From: Bacillota bacterium
Lineage (GTDB): Bacteria > Bacillota > Clostridia > DSM-8532
Direction: 5' to 3'
NCBI GenBank assembly: GCA_023415825.1
Contig: JAEZJF010000020.1
Span: forward strand, 62,001 to 126,000
DNA length: 64,000 bases
In this document: piece by piece, positions 1 through 8,582 of the stretch
Position numbering within the stretch: position 1 is the first letter of the stretch
How the letters are laid out: every line of letters starts with the position of its first letter
Position numbers and translations under genes: made by a program
Notes under the pieces: generated by a model
What the model was told of the DNA's origin: nothing
Seen by the model: only the letters and a program-made list of their open reading frames with translations
Database searches by the model: none

Positions 1-10
1 AGTTCTTCAT
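1..10 (-). CDS. Start of a divergent gene, cut by the left edge
   Basis: On the minus strand an ATG at 10-8 (M-K-N) is preceded seven bases upstream by AGGAG (complement of 18-22) and, further upstream, by a well formed promoter at 98-70. Only three codons are visible, so the product cannot be named. The case rests on the ribosome binding site and the promoter together. Confidence 0.4.
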
Positions 11-69
11 ATTCGATCTCCTAAAATATTCCCTCAAAATGCGCCATTTCAGCGCAAAACACCAGATTA

Positions 70-98
70 ATTATAATGAATATGGAGAGTATTGTCCA
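70..98 (-). promoter_or_regulatory. Sigma-A promoter for the divergent left-edge gene
   Basis: Read on the minus strand, TGGACA (98-93) and TATAAT (75-70) are separated by exactly 17 bases. It points away from rplU and lies upstream of the ATG at 10-8. Confidence 0.6.
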
Positions 99-153
99 TA
101 AAGAGTTAATTTATGATATCATAACTTAACAGAGTCTTAATAAAAGGTTTCAT

Positions 154-182
154 TTGACACGAAAATTGCATTATGCTACAAT
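154..182 (+). promoter_or_regulatory. Sigma-A promoter of the rplU operon
   Basis: TTGACA (154-159) and TACAAT (177-182) are separated by 17 bases, a near-consensus vegetative promoter. Transcription would start near 189, giving a leader of about 90 bases before rplU, as expected for a ribosomal protein operon with a leader control element. Confidence 0.85.
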
Positions 183-202
183 ATAACGGCAACCGCACGA
201 GA

Positions 203-247
203 AAGGGCCTTAAAATCAGGAAACGTTTATGACGTGTTCTGTCCCTT
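203..247 (+). promoter_or_regulatory. Probable L21 leader RNA
   Basis: The leader folds into a two-part hairpin. An outer helix pairs AAGGG (203-207) with CCCTT (243-247). An inner helix pairs 217-225 with 233-241 around loop 226-232, with one A/G mismatch. Bacillota rplU operons are known to carry an autoregulatory L21 leader at this place. The assignment rests on position and fold, not on a covariance-model match. Confidence 0.55.
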
Positions 248-279
248 ATAGGCGAGATTGGTAGGAGGAGGTGCAAAAT

Positions 280-588
280 ATGTACGCAGTCATTGAGACA
301 GGCGGCAAGCAGTACAGAGTTCAGGAAGGTGATGTTCTCTTCATCGAGAAGCTCACAGCTACTGAAGGCGATCAATTTGTTTTTGATAAAGTGCTTGCGG
401 TTTCCAAGGAAGGTGAGCTCACAACAGGCAATCCTGTTTCCGGAGCTTCCGTTTCTGCTAAGGTTCTCGGACAGGGCAAAGCAAAGAAGATCATCATCTT
501 CAAGTACAAGTCCAAGAAAGCCGAGCGCAAGAAGCAGGGTCACAGACAGCCATATACCAAGGTTCAGATCGAAAAGATCAATGCCTGA
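280..588 (+). CDS. rplU: Ribosomal protein L21
   Basis: Large-subunit protein of 102 residues beginning MYAVIETGGKQYRV, the L21 signature, with the basic C-terminal run KSKKAERKKQGHRQPYTKV that contacts 23S rRNA. The ATG at 280 is chosen over an upstream in-frame GTG (271) because AGGAGG at 263-268 is correctly spaced for the ATG and overlaps the GTG too closely. First gene of the rplU-prp-rpmA operon; prp follows after 5 bases. Full length for the family. Confidence 0.97.
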   Translation: MYAVIETGGKQYRVQEGDVLFIEKLTATEGDQFVFDKVLAVSKEGELTTGNPVSGASVSAKVLGQGKAKKIIIFKYKSKKAERKKQGHRQPYTKVQIEKINA

Positions 589-593
589 GAGCT

Positions 594-926
594 ATGACGA
601 AGGCTGTGATCAACCGTTTGAAAAACGGTGATATTAATGGATTTTCTATCAAGGGGCATGCGGGCGCCGGCAAAAATGGGGAGTATGATATGGTTTGCGC
701 AGCGATTTCAGCTGTGGCCTATACCGCTCTTGGAGGACTGGAGGAGCTTTGCAAGGTTAATACCTATAACGAGTCCGATGGTAACCTCACTATGGCACTA
801 CCCGATGACATGGCCCATGAAAACTGGGCAAAGGCCCAGACTATACTTGAGACCATGGTAATTGGTCTGAAGCAGATTGAGAATCAGTATTCCCGGTATA
901 TACAAGTAAGGTTTAAGGAGGTGTAG
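594..926 (+). CDS. prp: Ribosomal-processing cysteine protease Prp
   Basis: A 110-residue protein of the Prp (YsxB) family. Prp cleaves the N-terminal extension from L27 in Bacillota. The expected catalytic pair is present: His22 in GHAGAG and Cys35 in DMVCAAISA. It lies between rplU and rpmA, its fixed place in this phylum, 2 bases upstream of its substrate gene. The rpmA product has the matching cleavable extension, which supports the call independently. Confidence 0.93.
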   Translation: MTKAVINRLKNGDINGFSIKGHAGAGKNGEYDMVCAAISAVAYTALGGLEELCKVNTYNESDGNLTMALPDDMAHENWAKAQTILETMVIGLKQIENQYSRYIQVRFKEV

Positions 927-928
927 CC

Positions 929-1207
929 ATGATCAAGATTAATCTGCAGCTATTCGCTCATAAAAAGGGTATGGGTAGCACAAAGAATGGTCGCGACAGC
1001 GAATCTAAAAGACTCGGTGTCAAAAGAGGCGACGGTCAAGCTGTACTTGCAGGCAATATCCTGGTAAGGCAGAGAGGCACCAAAATTCATCCCGGAACTA
1101 ACGTGGGAATTGGCAGCGACGATACGTTGTTTGCTCTCACCGATGGCAAGGTGAAGTTTGAGAGACTCGATAAGACAAGAAAAAAGGTAAGCGTTTATTC
1201 CGCTTAA
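929..1207 (+). CDS. rpmA: Ribosomal protein L27 with cleavable N-terminus
   Basis: 92 residues beginning MIKINLQLFAHKKG. The first nine residues are the Bacillota-specific extension; the Prp cut is expected between Phe9 and Ala10, exposing AHKKG near the peptidyl transferase centre. The body carries the L27 motifs GSTKNGRDS and KRGDG. It is preceded by AAGGAGGTG, a very strong ribosome binding site overlapping the end of prp. A terminator follows at 1232. Confidence 0.97.
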   Translation: MIKINLQLFAHKKGMGSTKNGRDSESKRLGVKRGDGQAVLAGNILVRQRGTKIHPGTNVGIGSDDTLFALTDGKVKFERLDKTRKKVSVYSA

Positions 1208-1231
1208 CAACAGGTTATACTAAGTTTGAAG

Positions 1232-1256
1232 GGGACGAGGCTATCGTCCCTTTTTT
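1232..1256 (+). terminator. Intrinsic terminator after rpmA
   Basis: GGGACGA (1232-1238) pairs with TCGTCCC (1244-1250) around GGCTA and is followed by six T. It separates the ribosomal operon from obgE, which may be read from leak-through or its own promoter. Confidence 0.9.
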
Positions 1257-1300
1257 GTTTAATAGTTGTAAGGCTATTTTATTCAGCAGGGGGAGAGTAC

Positions 1301-2578
1301 ATGTTTATTGACTTTGCAGAAGTCGCTATAAAGGCTGGAGATGGAGGAAACGGTTCCGTATCCTTTCGCCGGGAGAAATATGTTCCCAATGGAGGCCCCG
1401 ATGGCGGCGACGGTGGCGATGGCGGAAATGTTATCTTCGAAGTTGACTTGGGACTTCGCACCCTGGTGGATTTCAGATATAAACGTAAATATATCGCCGA
1501 GAATGGTGAAAAGGGCGGGGGTCGTAACATGAGCGGGAAGCGCGGAGCCGACCTGGTTGTTAAGGTTCCTGTGGGCACCATCGTGAAGGACAAGGCAAAC
1601 GGCCGAATTCTGGCCGATCTTTCCCTTGAAGGGCAAAGAGAAATAATTGCCCGCGGTGGGAAAGGCGGTGCCGGTAATCAGCACTTTGCAACACCCACCC
1701 GTCAGGTTCCCAATTTCGCCAAAAATGGTGATCCCGGCAAAGAGTTTACTGCTGTACTGGAGCTTAAGCTCATTGCGGATGTAGGCCTTTTGGGATTTCC
1801 CAATGTGGGAAAATCAACACTTCTATCGGTGGTTTCTTCGGCTAAGCCCAAGATAGCCAATTATCCTTTCACCACCCTTACACCCAATTTAGGCGTTGTT
1901 TCCTTAGGCCAGGGGGAGAGCTTTGTCATGGCTGATATCCCGGGCTTAATAGAAGGGGCTCATGAAGGGGTTGGACTTGGCCATAATTTCCTGCGGCATG
2001 TGGAACGCACCAAGCTCTTGATTCATCTTGTTGATATTGCTGAGACCGACGGCAGAGATGCCATGGAAGACTTTAATATCATTAACCGTGAATTGGAGCT
2101 TTATAATCCTGAATTGGCCAAACGACCTCAGATAATCGCGGCCAATAAAATTGACGCACTTCAGGACCCCGAAAAGCTGCGTTCCTTTAAGGCAGAAATG
2201 GAAAAACGGGGTTATAAAGTTTTTGAAATTTCTGCTGCAACCAATCAAGGTATAGAATCTCTCATGCGGTATACCTTTGATACTCTCAAGGAACTGCCTG
2301 AAATTGTTCTCTTTGATCCTTCAAATCGTGAAATGGAGTGGGAACCCGCCAATGACGAACCTCTGTTTACAGTGAGAAGGGAAAATGAAATTTATATAGT
2401 GGAAGGGCCCTGGGTATCCAAAACTCTGGGTACCGTCAACCTCGATGACCGTGAATCCCTCCAGTACTTCCAGCGTGTCATGAAAAATATGGGCGTCATT
2501 GAGGCTCTTGAGAAGAAGGGCGTTAAGGATGGCGATACCGTAAGAATCGGAGAAGTAGAATTTGATTATTTATCATAG
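1301..2578 (+). CDS. obgE: GTPase Obg
   Basis: 425-residue ribosome-assembly GTPase. Residues 1-158 form the glycine-rich Obg fold (GGPDGGDGGDGG near 31-42). The G domain follows with P-loop GFPNVGKST near 165-173, DIPGLIEGA (G3) and NKID (G4). The C-terminal part is the OCT domain. The in-frame start at 1226 would add 25 unrelated residues; the ATG at 1301 has AGGGGGAG just upstream and gives the conserved MFIDFAEV start. It shares an operon with yhbY, 9 bases downstream. In Bacillus Obg also affects sporulation and stress signalling. Confidence 0.97.
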   Translation: MFIDFAEVAIKAGDGGNGSVSFRREKYVPNGGPDGGDGGDGGNVIFEVDLGLRTLVDFRYKRKYIAENGEKGGGRNMSGKRGADLVVKVPVGTIVKDKANGRILADLSLEGQREIIARGGKGGAGNQHFATPTRQVPNFAKNGDPGKEFTAVLELKLIADVGLLGFPNVGKSTLLSVVSSAKPKIANYPFTTLTPNLGVVSLGQGESFVMADIPGLIEGAHEGVGLGHNFLRHVERTKLLIHLVDIAETDGRDAMEDFNIINRELELYNPELAKRPQIIAANKIDALQDPEKLRSFKAEMEKRGYKVFEISAATNQGIESLMRYTFDTLKELPEIVLFDPSNREMEWEPANDEPLFTVRRENEIYIVEGPWVSKTLGTVNLDDRESLQYFQRVMKNMGVIEALEKKGVKDGDTVRIGEVEFDYLS

Positions 2579-2587
2579 GAGAGCAAT

Positions 2588-2881
2588 ATGTTGACAGGCA
2601 AGCAAAGAAGTTATTTAAGAGGTTTGGCCAATACTCTTCCTGCCATATTCCAGGTAGGTAAGAACGGCATTGATGAAAATGTCATACGGCAATTTGAGGA
2701 AGCCTTGGAGGCAAGAGAGCTTGTTAAGGCAAGTGTTTTGAAGAATTCTGTCTATACGGCCAGAGAGGCCGGAGAAGAACTGGCCCAGGCCATAAATGCC
2801 GAGGTGATCTCGGTTATGGGAAGCAAATTTGTTCTTTATAAGGAATCCAAGAAAAACAAGGTACTTGAGCTGCCACGTTAA
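2588..2881 (+). CDS. yhbY: YhbY-family RNA-binding protein
   Basis: 97-residue single CRM-domain protein (CRS1/YhbY family), associated with pre-50S ribosomal particles. It begins MLTGKQRSYLRGLAN and has the typical QVGKNGIDENV loop (GKNG) and LVKASVLKN region. It follows obgE closely, as in many Bacillota, but the usual next genes nadD, yqeK and rsfS are absent here. Confidence 0.93.
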   Translation: MLTGKQRSYLRGLANTLPAIFQVGKNGIDENVIRQFEEALEARELVKASVLKNSVYTAREAGEELAQAINAEVISVMGSKFVLYKESKKNKVLELPR

Positions 2882-2935
2882 TTAAGGAGCAATCGGAAGT
2901 TAAATTTCGATCATCCCTAAGAAGCAGGATTCGGG

Positions 2936-2969
2936 CGTGATACTCTTTTTTAGGGCATCACGTCTTTTT
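2936..2969 (+). terminator. Weak terminator after yhbY
   Basis: CGTGAT (2936-2941) pairs with ATCACG (2957-2962) around a 15-base loop, followed by TCTTTTT. The stem is only six pairs, so termination may be partial. Confidence 0.4.
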
Positions 2970-3029
2970 CTTCATATTGGCCATGATATTAACAGTTTTA
3001 CAAGAGTCGATAATTCTGACGTGTTCATA

Positions 3030-3059
3030 TTGGATGAAAAAGAAAGTTAATGATAGAAT
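3030..3059 (+). promoter_or_regulatory. Promoter for the aldo/keto reductase pair
   Basis: TTGGAT (3030-3035) and TAGAAT (3054-3059) with 18 bases between them, ending 39 bases before the start codon. A plausible sigma-A match, not a strong one. Confidence 0.5.
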
Positions 3060-3098
3060 AAAATAAGATGAGATAAAATCCTTTTTGTGAGGTGAGCT

Positions 3099-4223
3099 AT
3101 GAGGTACAGTGAATTTGGAAACACCGGTATTAAGATTTCTGCCATAGGCTTTGGATGCATGAGGCTTCCAATGGTCACGGCAAATGGTAAAAGGGCTATT
3201 GAGCAGGATAAGGTTGAAATGATGCTCAAACGTGCTTATGAGCTTGGTGTTAACTACTTTGACACAGCTTATTTTTACAATGACGGGCAAAGCGAGGTTG
3301 CCGTAGGAAAAGCGCTGAAAGACATCCGGCATAAGGTCTATCTATCCACCAAGAGTCCGGGACATCTTGTGAAAAAGCCCGGAGACTACACCAGAATTTT
3401 AGAGGAACAGCTTAGTAAGCTTGATACGGAGTATATAGACTTCTACCATTTCCATGGTATAGGCTATGAGAACTTTCTGGAGATCGACAAAAACTCCAAT
3501 TGGCTGGATGAGGCAATAAGGGCTAAAGAACAAGGACTTATCCGGCATATCTCCTTCTCCTTCCATGACGATCCAGAGGCTATGAAAAAATTGATTGACA
3601 GGGGCTGCTTTGAAAGCGTGCTTTGCCAGTATAGTGCTATTGACCGCAAGAATGAGGAATCCATTGCTTATGCCCGTGAGAAGGGCATTGGTGTGGCGAT
3701 CATGGGACCTTTAGGAGGCGGACGTGTTTCCGGATTGCCCAGGGAAGTCGCAGAAAAGAACGGCGTCAAGGTAAAAAACGGTGTTGAACTGGCGCTTCGA
3801 TTTGTCCTGGCTAATCCTAATATCAACTGTGCGCTTTCAGGTATGGAAACCCTGGAAATGGTTGAAGAGAACTGTGCCATTGCCTCAAATTCGGAGCCTC
3901 TGACTACAGGTGAGGTTGCGGCTATAAATGAACTGATGAGTGAGAATCAGCGCCTTTCCGAGCTATATTGCACCGGCTGCAACTATTGCATGCCCTGTCC
4001 TCAGCAGGTAAATATTCCGCATATCTTCCGGATGCGCAATTATCACAGAATTTATAAGATCGAACAATATGCGAAAAAAGGGTATGCTGAAATCGGAACC
4101 AATCAATGGATTCAGGGTATGCGTGCAGATGCCTGTACAGAGTGTGGCCTTTGCGAAACAAAGTGTCCCCAGAAAATTAAGATCAGAGAACAGCTTAAGG
4201 AAAGTCACAGCGTTTTGGCATGA
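3099..4223 (+). CDS. Aldo/keto reductase with C-terminal Fe-S domain
   Basis: 374 residues. Residues 1-270 are an aldo/keto reductase barrel (GNTGIKISAIGFGCMRLP at the start; FDTAYFYNDGQSE with the catalytic Asp/Tyr; STKSPG with the Lys). The last 100 residues add two cysteine clusters, CTGCNYCMPCP and CTECGLCETKCP, the pattern of a 4Fe-4S ferredoxin-like tail. This fusion is common in anaerobic clostridia and suggests electron exchange with an iron-sulfur partner rather than a simple NADPH reductase. The substrate is unknown. It is followed after 15 bases by a TIM-barrel gene, probably co-transcribed. Confidence 0.88.
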   Translation: MRYSEFGNTGIKISAIGFGCMRLPMVTANGKRAIEQDKVEMMLKRAYELGVNYFDTAYFYNDGQSEVAVGKALKDIRHKVYLSTKSPGHLVKKPGDYTRILEEQLSKLDTEYIDFYHFHGIGYENFLEIDKNSNWLDEAIRAKEQGLIRHISFSFHDDPEAMKKLIDRGCFESVLCQYSAIDRKNEESIAYAREKGIGVAIMGPLGGGRVSGLPREVAEKNGVKVKNGVELALRFVLANPNINCALSGMETLEMVEENCAIASNSEPLTTGEVAAINELMSENQRLSELYCTGCNYCMPCPQQVNIPHIFRMRNYHRIYKIEQYAKKGYAEIGTNQWIQGMRADACTECGLCETKCPQKIKIREQLKESHSVLA

Positions 4224-4238
4224 TATGAGGATGAAATT

Positions 4239-5096
4239 ATGATTTGGTTTGGACCTGCAGGAAATTCAAACAGTTTTTATGACCAGGGCTTTTCACACTC
4301 ATGGCAGATGCCCCAATGGCTTAATGATATGGGGCTTACCGCTTATGAGTATCAATGCAATAAAGGAATCCATCTCAAGGATGAGACGGCCAGAGAGATT
4401 GGAGACAAGTGTAGGGAGTATGGTATACGCTTAAGCATACATGCTCCCTACTACATCAATCTTTCCAGTACAGAAGCGGAAAAAAGGGAAAAATCCATTA
4501 AGTATATCGTCGATAGTCTCAGAATAGCCAAGATCATGGGGGCTGGGCGTGTTGTTGCGCATCCCGGCTATGTATCCGGAGTTTCCCGACAAACCGCCAT
4601 AGAGTTAGCTATAGACACTTTACTGGAGACCATGAAGCAAGCGGATGAGATGGGGCTTTCAGACATCACTCTATGTCCCGAGGTCTTGGGTAAAACCAAC
4701 CAGCTTGGAACACTTGAGGAGATTATTGTGTTATGCAGCTTGGATGAAAGACTCATACCCTGTATTGATTTTGCCCATATGCACGCCCTGACCCATGGGG
4801 GGATGAACACGGCAGATGATTTTAAAAATGTGTTTAAACTGGTGGAAAAGCATCTGGGAAGGGAAAGGATGAGGCGGGTGCAGATCCACTTCAGCAGAGT
4901 TGAATTTGGACGGGGTGGTGAAAAGAAGCACTGGTCCTATGCCGATATCGAATACGGTCCTGACTTTAATCCTCTTGCCCAGGCTATTATAGCTCTGAAT
5001 ATAGAGCCGGTGATTATTTGTGAATCCCGGGATACCCAAGCTTCGGATGCCCTGACCCTAAAGAGAATCTATGAAGCTCAAATCAACAAGGAATGA
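4239..5096 (+). CDS. Endonuclease IV-fold TIM-barrel protein
   Basis: 285 residues of the AP endonuclease family 2 fold. The metal-ligand series of Nfo can be followed in order: SIHAPYYINL (His), VVAHPG (His), CPEVLG (Glu), CIDFAHMHA (Asp and His), QIHFSR (His), KKHW (His) and ICESRD (Glu). Retention of the set suggests a working three-metal site. The length matches deoxyribonuclease IV (about 280). A role in repair of abasic sites is possible, but the FGPAGNS start and linkage to a reductase leave a metabolic isomerase open. Confidence 0.75.
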   Translation: MIWFGPAGNSNSFYDQGFSHSWQMPQWLNDMGLTAYEYQCNKGIHLKDETAREIGDKCREYGIRLSIHAPYYINLSSTEAEKREKSIKYIVDSLRIAKIMGAGRVVAHPGYVSGVSRQTAIELAIDTLLETMKQADEMGLSDITLCPEVLGKTNQLGTLEEIIVLCSLDERLIPCIDFAHMHALTHGGMNTADDFKNVFKLVEKHLGRERMRRVQIHFSRVEFGRGGEKKHWSYADIEYGPDFNPLAQAIIALNIEPVIICESRDTQASDALTLKRIYEAQINKE

Positions 5097-5099
5097 TTT

Positions 5100-6056
5100 C
5101 TAAGGGAGCCGATTCAATGCAAATCCGACCAGAAGGCTTAAAATGAGCGGAACCATAATAAGAACCATGTTAAGGACTGCAAAAGCAAAAGTATCCTTTT
5201 TAGTTTGAAGCTTATGGAATGCCTTTATGTTTTTAAACAGCTTGTAAGCCGAAAGTAAGGTTAAAAGCGATACAACGGGCAAATACCCCAATATAACGCA
5301 CAAAATGATGTCCAGGAATGAAAAGAGATAAAGGGCATCATAGACGAGAAGGGCCTTCTTTTTTCCTACATGGATGGGAAGGGTATACCGTTTATTGGCA
5401 AGATCATCCTCCACATCACAAATGTTATTGGCCAGCATGATATTAGCGATGCAGAACATGGCGGGCAGTGCTGTCAGAACGATGGGCAGTAACATCTCCC
5501 AGTTAAGGATCAGGACTATGTTTGACCCATTAAGGGTGAGGTCTATAGGGTGCCGGTCGAAAATAGATACATAAATAGCCAGGAATGGAAGAACTAATCC
5601 CATAAAGAAGCCTGAAAACAGCTCGCCGAAGGACGTCCGGGATATGGGAATCGGTCCTGCGGAATAGAGGATGCCCACAATAAAGGAGAGGATACCCAGG
5701 ATTAATACCATATAGTCCGAGCTTAAAAAGGTAATGAGGCCGAAAACAACTGCAGACAAGAATAGAACCGAGATTGTGGTCACAACGGTGCTCTCCTTGA
5801 GGTTAAAATGTACAATGGCATTGTGGGTTTCATAATTGAAGCCGTCTTTTTTCACAGCACGCTTGAAATCAATATAATTGTTAAGCCCTGTTGTAAACAT
5901 ATCGAAGCTGATCATTGAAATAAAGAAAAAAAGAACATGCAGGGGCTTAAGCGTATTAAACCGGTACAGGGTATAGAGAAGACCAAAAACAAATGGAATA
6001 AAGCTTGCTATCTTGGTTGGCAGCTCCACCAGCTTGAGAAAGCTTTTTAAATGCAT
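5100..6056 (-). CDS. UbiA-family prenyltransferase (MenA-like)
   Basis: 318-residue integral membrane protein with about eight or nine hydrophobic segments. The two metal/diphosphate motifs are recognisable: NNYIDFKRAVKKDG near residue 58 and NNICDVEDDLANKRYTLP near 205, the latter very like MenA (dihydroxynaphthoate prenyltransferase). In the first motif the usual Asp of NDxxD is Asn, which may weaken or alter activity. It is convergent with the preceding gene (3-base gap). No other menaquinone genes are nearby, so the acceptor substrate is uncertain. Confidence 0.8.
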   Translation of the reverse strand: MHLKSFLKLVELPTKIASFIPFVFGLLYTLYRFNTLKPLHVLFFFISMISFDMFTTGLNNYIDFKRAVKKDGFNYETHNAIVHFNLKESTVVTTISVLFLSAVVFGLITFLSSDYMVLILGILSFIVGILYSAGPIPISRTSFGELFSGFFMGLVLPFLAIYVSIFDRHPIDLTLNGSNIVLILNWEMLLPIVLTALPAMFCIANIMLANNICDVEDDLANKRYTLPIHVGKKKALLVYDALYLFSFLDIILCVILGYLPVVSLLTLLSAYKLFKNIKAFHKLQTKKDTFAFAVLNMVLIMVPLILSLLVGFALNRLP

Positions 6057-6198
6057 TTTTTCACCACTCCTTATCTGGGTCGAGGCTTGTGTTTCAGAAT
6101 TTTCATTAGCACAGATGCATACCGGCTAAGAAATGCATGGAAGGAAGCACCTCTCGGTTATTGTAACATAGAAACAATAAGTAATTACACTGCATTTC

Positions 6199-6227
6199 TT
6201 GATGGGCAAAAAAAAATTCGATACAAT
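6199..6227 (+). promoter_or_regulatory. Sigma-A promoter of aroQ
   Basis: TTGATG (6199-6204), 17-base spacer, TACAAT (6222-6227). It lies about 100 bases before aroQ in the gap divergent from the prenyltransferase gene. Confidence 0.65.
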
Positions 6228-6325
6228 AGGGTAGTGTACTTCTTTTTAATGATTTATACGCAAGAATATTTTAGTTTGAAAGAAAATGCCTGTGAAATGG
6301 AGATAAAAAGGGGTATGATAAGCCT

Positions 6326-6769
6326 ATGATAAAAATAAGTGTTATTAATGGTCCTAATCTTAATCTTTTAGGTATACGGGAGCCTGGCGTGTATGGCGAT
6401 CAGACCCTCCAGGATATTGAAAATAAATTGAGTCGTGAAGCAAAGGATTACGGGATACAGCTTGACTTTTTTCAGTCAAATCATGAGGGCGGGCTCATTG
6501 ACCAAATCCATAAAGCCTACCTTGAGGGCTGTCAGGGCCTGATTATTAATCCAGGTGCGTTCACCCACTACAGCTTTGCCATTCGGGATGCATTAACTGC
6601 TGTTAAACTGCCGGCCATAGAGGTTCATCTTTCCAATGTCCATGCCAGAGAGGAGTTTCGTACCAAATCGGTCATTGCACCTGTCTGTATCGGGCAAATC
6701 AGCGGCCTTGGATCGGATTCCTATTCAGCAGCGTTATTTGCACTCAATAGAAGGCTTAAGTCTGAATAA
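6326..6769 (+). CDS. aroQ: Type II 3-dehydroquinate dehydratase
   Basis: 147-residue shikimate-pathway enzyme converting 3-dehydroquinate to 3-dehydroshikimate. It has the type II signatures GPNLNLLGIREPGVYG (catalytic Tyr at the end), QSNHEGGLIDQIH, INPGAFTHYS and EVHLSNVHAREEFR with the catalytic His. Length is normal for the dodecameric family. It precedes an M24 peptidase and efp, an arrangement seen in many Bacillota. Confidence 0.96.
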   Translation: MIKISVINGPNLNLLGIREPGVYGDQTLQDIENKLSREAKDYGIQLDFFQSNHEGGLIDQIHKAYLEGCQGLIINPGAFTHYSFAIRDALTAVKLPAIEVHLSNVHAREEFRTKSVIAPVCIGQISGLGSDSYSAALFALNRRLKSE

Positions 6770-6795
6770 TAGAGAAATAGAAAAGGAGACTATCT

Positions 6796-7869
6796 ATGAA
6801 CAATAGATTGAAAAAGCTCAGAAATCAATTAAAAGAAAGAGGCTTGGACGGAGCCATTATCACAGGAAGGCCCAATACCCTGTACTTGTCAGGCTTTACG
6901 GGGTCAACCTCATATTTTCTGGTAGGATTGGATAAAGCATGGTTGGTGGTGGATTTCCGTTACACCATTCAAGCAAAGGAGCAAGCTTTTGATGGCATAG
7001 AGGTCATTGAGCACGGAGAAAGCTTTTATTCGACACTCAATGAGCTTATAGCAGACCATAAGCTTGAGAGCATCGGATTTGAAGGCCAAAATCTGACTTT
7101 TTCCGAGTATGAGCGCTTCAAGTCAAAACTTCCATCTGCAAAGTCTTTTGTAAGCTTGGAAGATGCGGTTAATCGGCTTCGTGTTTTCAAGGATGCCGAT
7201 GAAATTGAGAAAATTCAGCAAGCTGTTCTCCTAGGTGATAAAGTCTTTGATCATATTCTGAAGTTTATCAAGCCCGGCATGAAGGAAATCGAAGTCGCGG
7301 CCGAAATGGAGTATACCATGAGAAAACTGGGTGCCAAGGGTCCGTCCTTTGAAACCATAGTGGCCTCAGGACCGCGATCTGCCATGTGCCACGGCACAGC
7401 GTCGGATTATGTCATTCAGAACGGCGACGCCATTGTTCTTGATTTCGGCACTATTTACCAGAATTATTGCTCCGACATGACGAGAACAATATTCATAGGA
7501 GAACCATCGGATGAGCTTAAGAAAATATACGGTATTGTCAGAAAGGCACAGGAGGACGCGCTTGATTGTTTAGTATCCGGAATAAGCGGTTTTGATACCG
7601 ACAAGGTGGCCCGGGATATTATTGCCGAAGCAGGCTATGGTAATCATTTCGGCCATGGTCTCGGCCATGGTGTAGGGCTTGTCATACATGAAGACCCAAG
7701 GCTGTCACTCAAAAGCGAGGATACGCTTTTAGATGGCATGGTATTTACCGTTGAGCCGGGTATTTATGTGGAAGGCCTTGGAGGGGTCAGGATAGAGGAT
7801 ATGGGTGTTCTGGTCGATGGTAAGTTCAGAAACTTTACAACTAGTCCTAAGGACATGATCATCCTTTAA
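6796..7869 (+). CDS. M24 Xaa-Pro aminopeptidase/dipeptidase
   Basis: 357 residues. The N-terminal creatinase-like domain (1-125) is followed by the pita-bread M24 domain. The five dinuclear-metal ligands are all visible: Asp in VLDFGTIY, Asp in CSDMTRT, His in GHGLGHGVGL, Glu in TVEPGIYVE and Glu in RIEDMG. It cleaves peptides with proline at the second position in the cytoplasm. It sits directly upstream of efp, as YqhT does in Bacillus; EF-P helps synthesis of polyproline and this enzyme recycles it. Confidence 0.92.
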   Translation: MNNRLKKLRNQLKERGLDGAIITGRPNTLYLSGFTGSTSYFLVGLDKAWLVVDFRYTIQAKEQAFDGIEVIEHGESFYSTLNELIADHKLESIGFEGQNLTFSEYERFKSKLPSAKSFVSLEDAVNRLRVFKDADEIEKIQQAVLLGDKVFDHILKFIKPGMKEIEVAAEMEYTMRKLGAKGPSFETIVASGPRSAMCHGTASDYVIQNGDAIVLDFGTIYQNYCSDMTRTIFIGEPSDELKKIYGIVRKAQEDALDCLVSGISGFDTDKVARDIIAEAGYGNHFGHGLGHGVGLVIHEDPRLSLKSEDTLLDGMVFTVEPGIYVEGLGGVRIEDMGVLVDGKFRNFTTSPKDMIIL

Positions 7870-7876
7870 CTTTCCC

Positions 7877-7905
7877 TTGCATTAGAAACCATAATAGCTT
7901 AATAT
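7877..7905 (+). promoter_or_regulatory. Promoter of efp
   Basis: TTGCAT (7877-7882), 17 bases, TAATAT (7900-7905), just after the peptidase stop codon. It would let efp be transcribed separately from aroQ. Confidence 0.5.
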
Positions 7906-7949
7906 AAAATGGTAAGATTTTGACGATTTTGAGAGAGAGGTTCACTGAA

Positions 7950-8507
7950 ATGGTAGTTGCAGGTGATTTTAGGAATGGTATAACCTTCGAAATGGATGGA
8001 CAAGTTTTCCAAATCATAGAGTTTCAACATGTCAAGCCTGGGAAAGGTGCGGCTTTTGTTAGAACAAAAATCAGAAATGTCATAACAGGCTCTACAATTG
8101 AGCGTACATTCAATCCTTCAGATAAATTTGAAAGGGCTCAGATAAGCAGAAGAGACATGGAGTATCTCTACAGTGATGGCGATCTCGCGTACTTTATGGA
8201 TATTGAAAACTATGAGCAGATGCCCATTAATTTGTCTAAAATAGGCGATGCACTTAAATTTGTTAAAGAGAATACTGTTTGTAAGATACTTTCTTACAAG
8301 GACAATGTTTTCGGTATTGAGCCCCCTATGTTTGTAGAGCTTGAGATTATCGAGACTGAACCCGGTTTTAAAGGAGATACGGCAACAGGCGCATCAAAAC
8401 CGGCAACTGTTGAAACCGGTGCTCAGGTAAAGGTTCCTCTGTTCATCAACCAGGGCGAAAGAATCCGAGTTGATACCAGAACGGGTGAGTATTTGGAAAG
8501 AGCATAA
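7950..8507 (+). CDS. efp: Translation elongation factor P
   Basis: 185 residues, full length for bacterial EF-P (KOW-like domain then two OB folds), which relieves ribosome stalling at proline runs. The tip loop reads KPGKGAAFVRTK, with Lys32 at the position that is modified in many species; no modification genes are seen in the window. An upstream in-frame TTG (7920) is less likely because GAGAGAGG (7933-7940) is correctly spaced for the ATG at 7950, which gives the canonical MVVAGDFRNG start. Confidence 0.96.
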   Translation: MVVAGDFRNGITFEMDGQVFQIIEFQHVKPGKGAAFVRTKIRNVITGSTIERTFNPSDKFERAQISRRDMEYLYSDGDLAYFMDIENYEQMPINLSKIGDALKFVKENTVCKILSYKDNVFGIEPPMFVELEIIETEPGFKGDTATGASKPATVETGAQVKVPLFINQGERIRVDTRTGEYLERA

Positions 8508-8552
8508 ACATAAAGAGCTTGAAATTAATAGATCACCAAACAGACATTGAAA

Positions 8553-8582
8553 AGAGAGCTTTCATTAGAAGCTCTCTTTTTT
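8553..8582 (+). terminator. Intrinsic terminator after efp
   Basis: Nine-pair stem AGAGAGCTT (8553-8561) with AAGCTCTCT (8569-8577), 7-base loop, then a T run. It isolates efp from spoVT. Confidence 0.92.

Noticed and set aside
6051..6329. 92-codon plus-strand frame between the prenyltransferase gene and aroQ
   Set aside because: It overlaps the divergent gene start, spans the aroQ promoter at 6199-6227, lacks a ribosome binding site and has no recognisable protein pattern.
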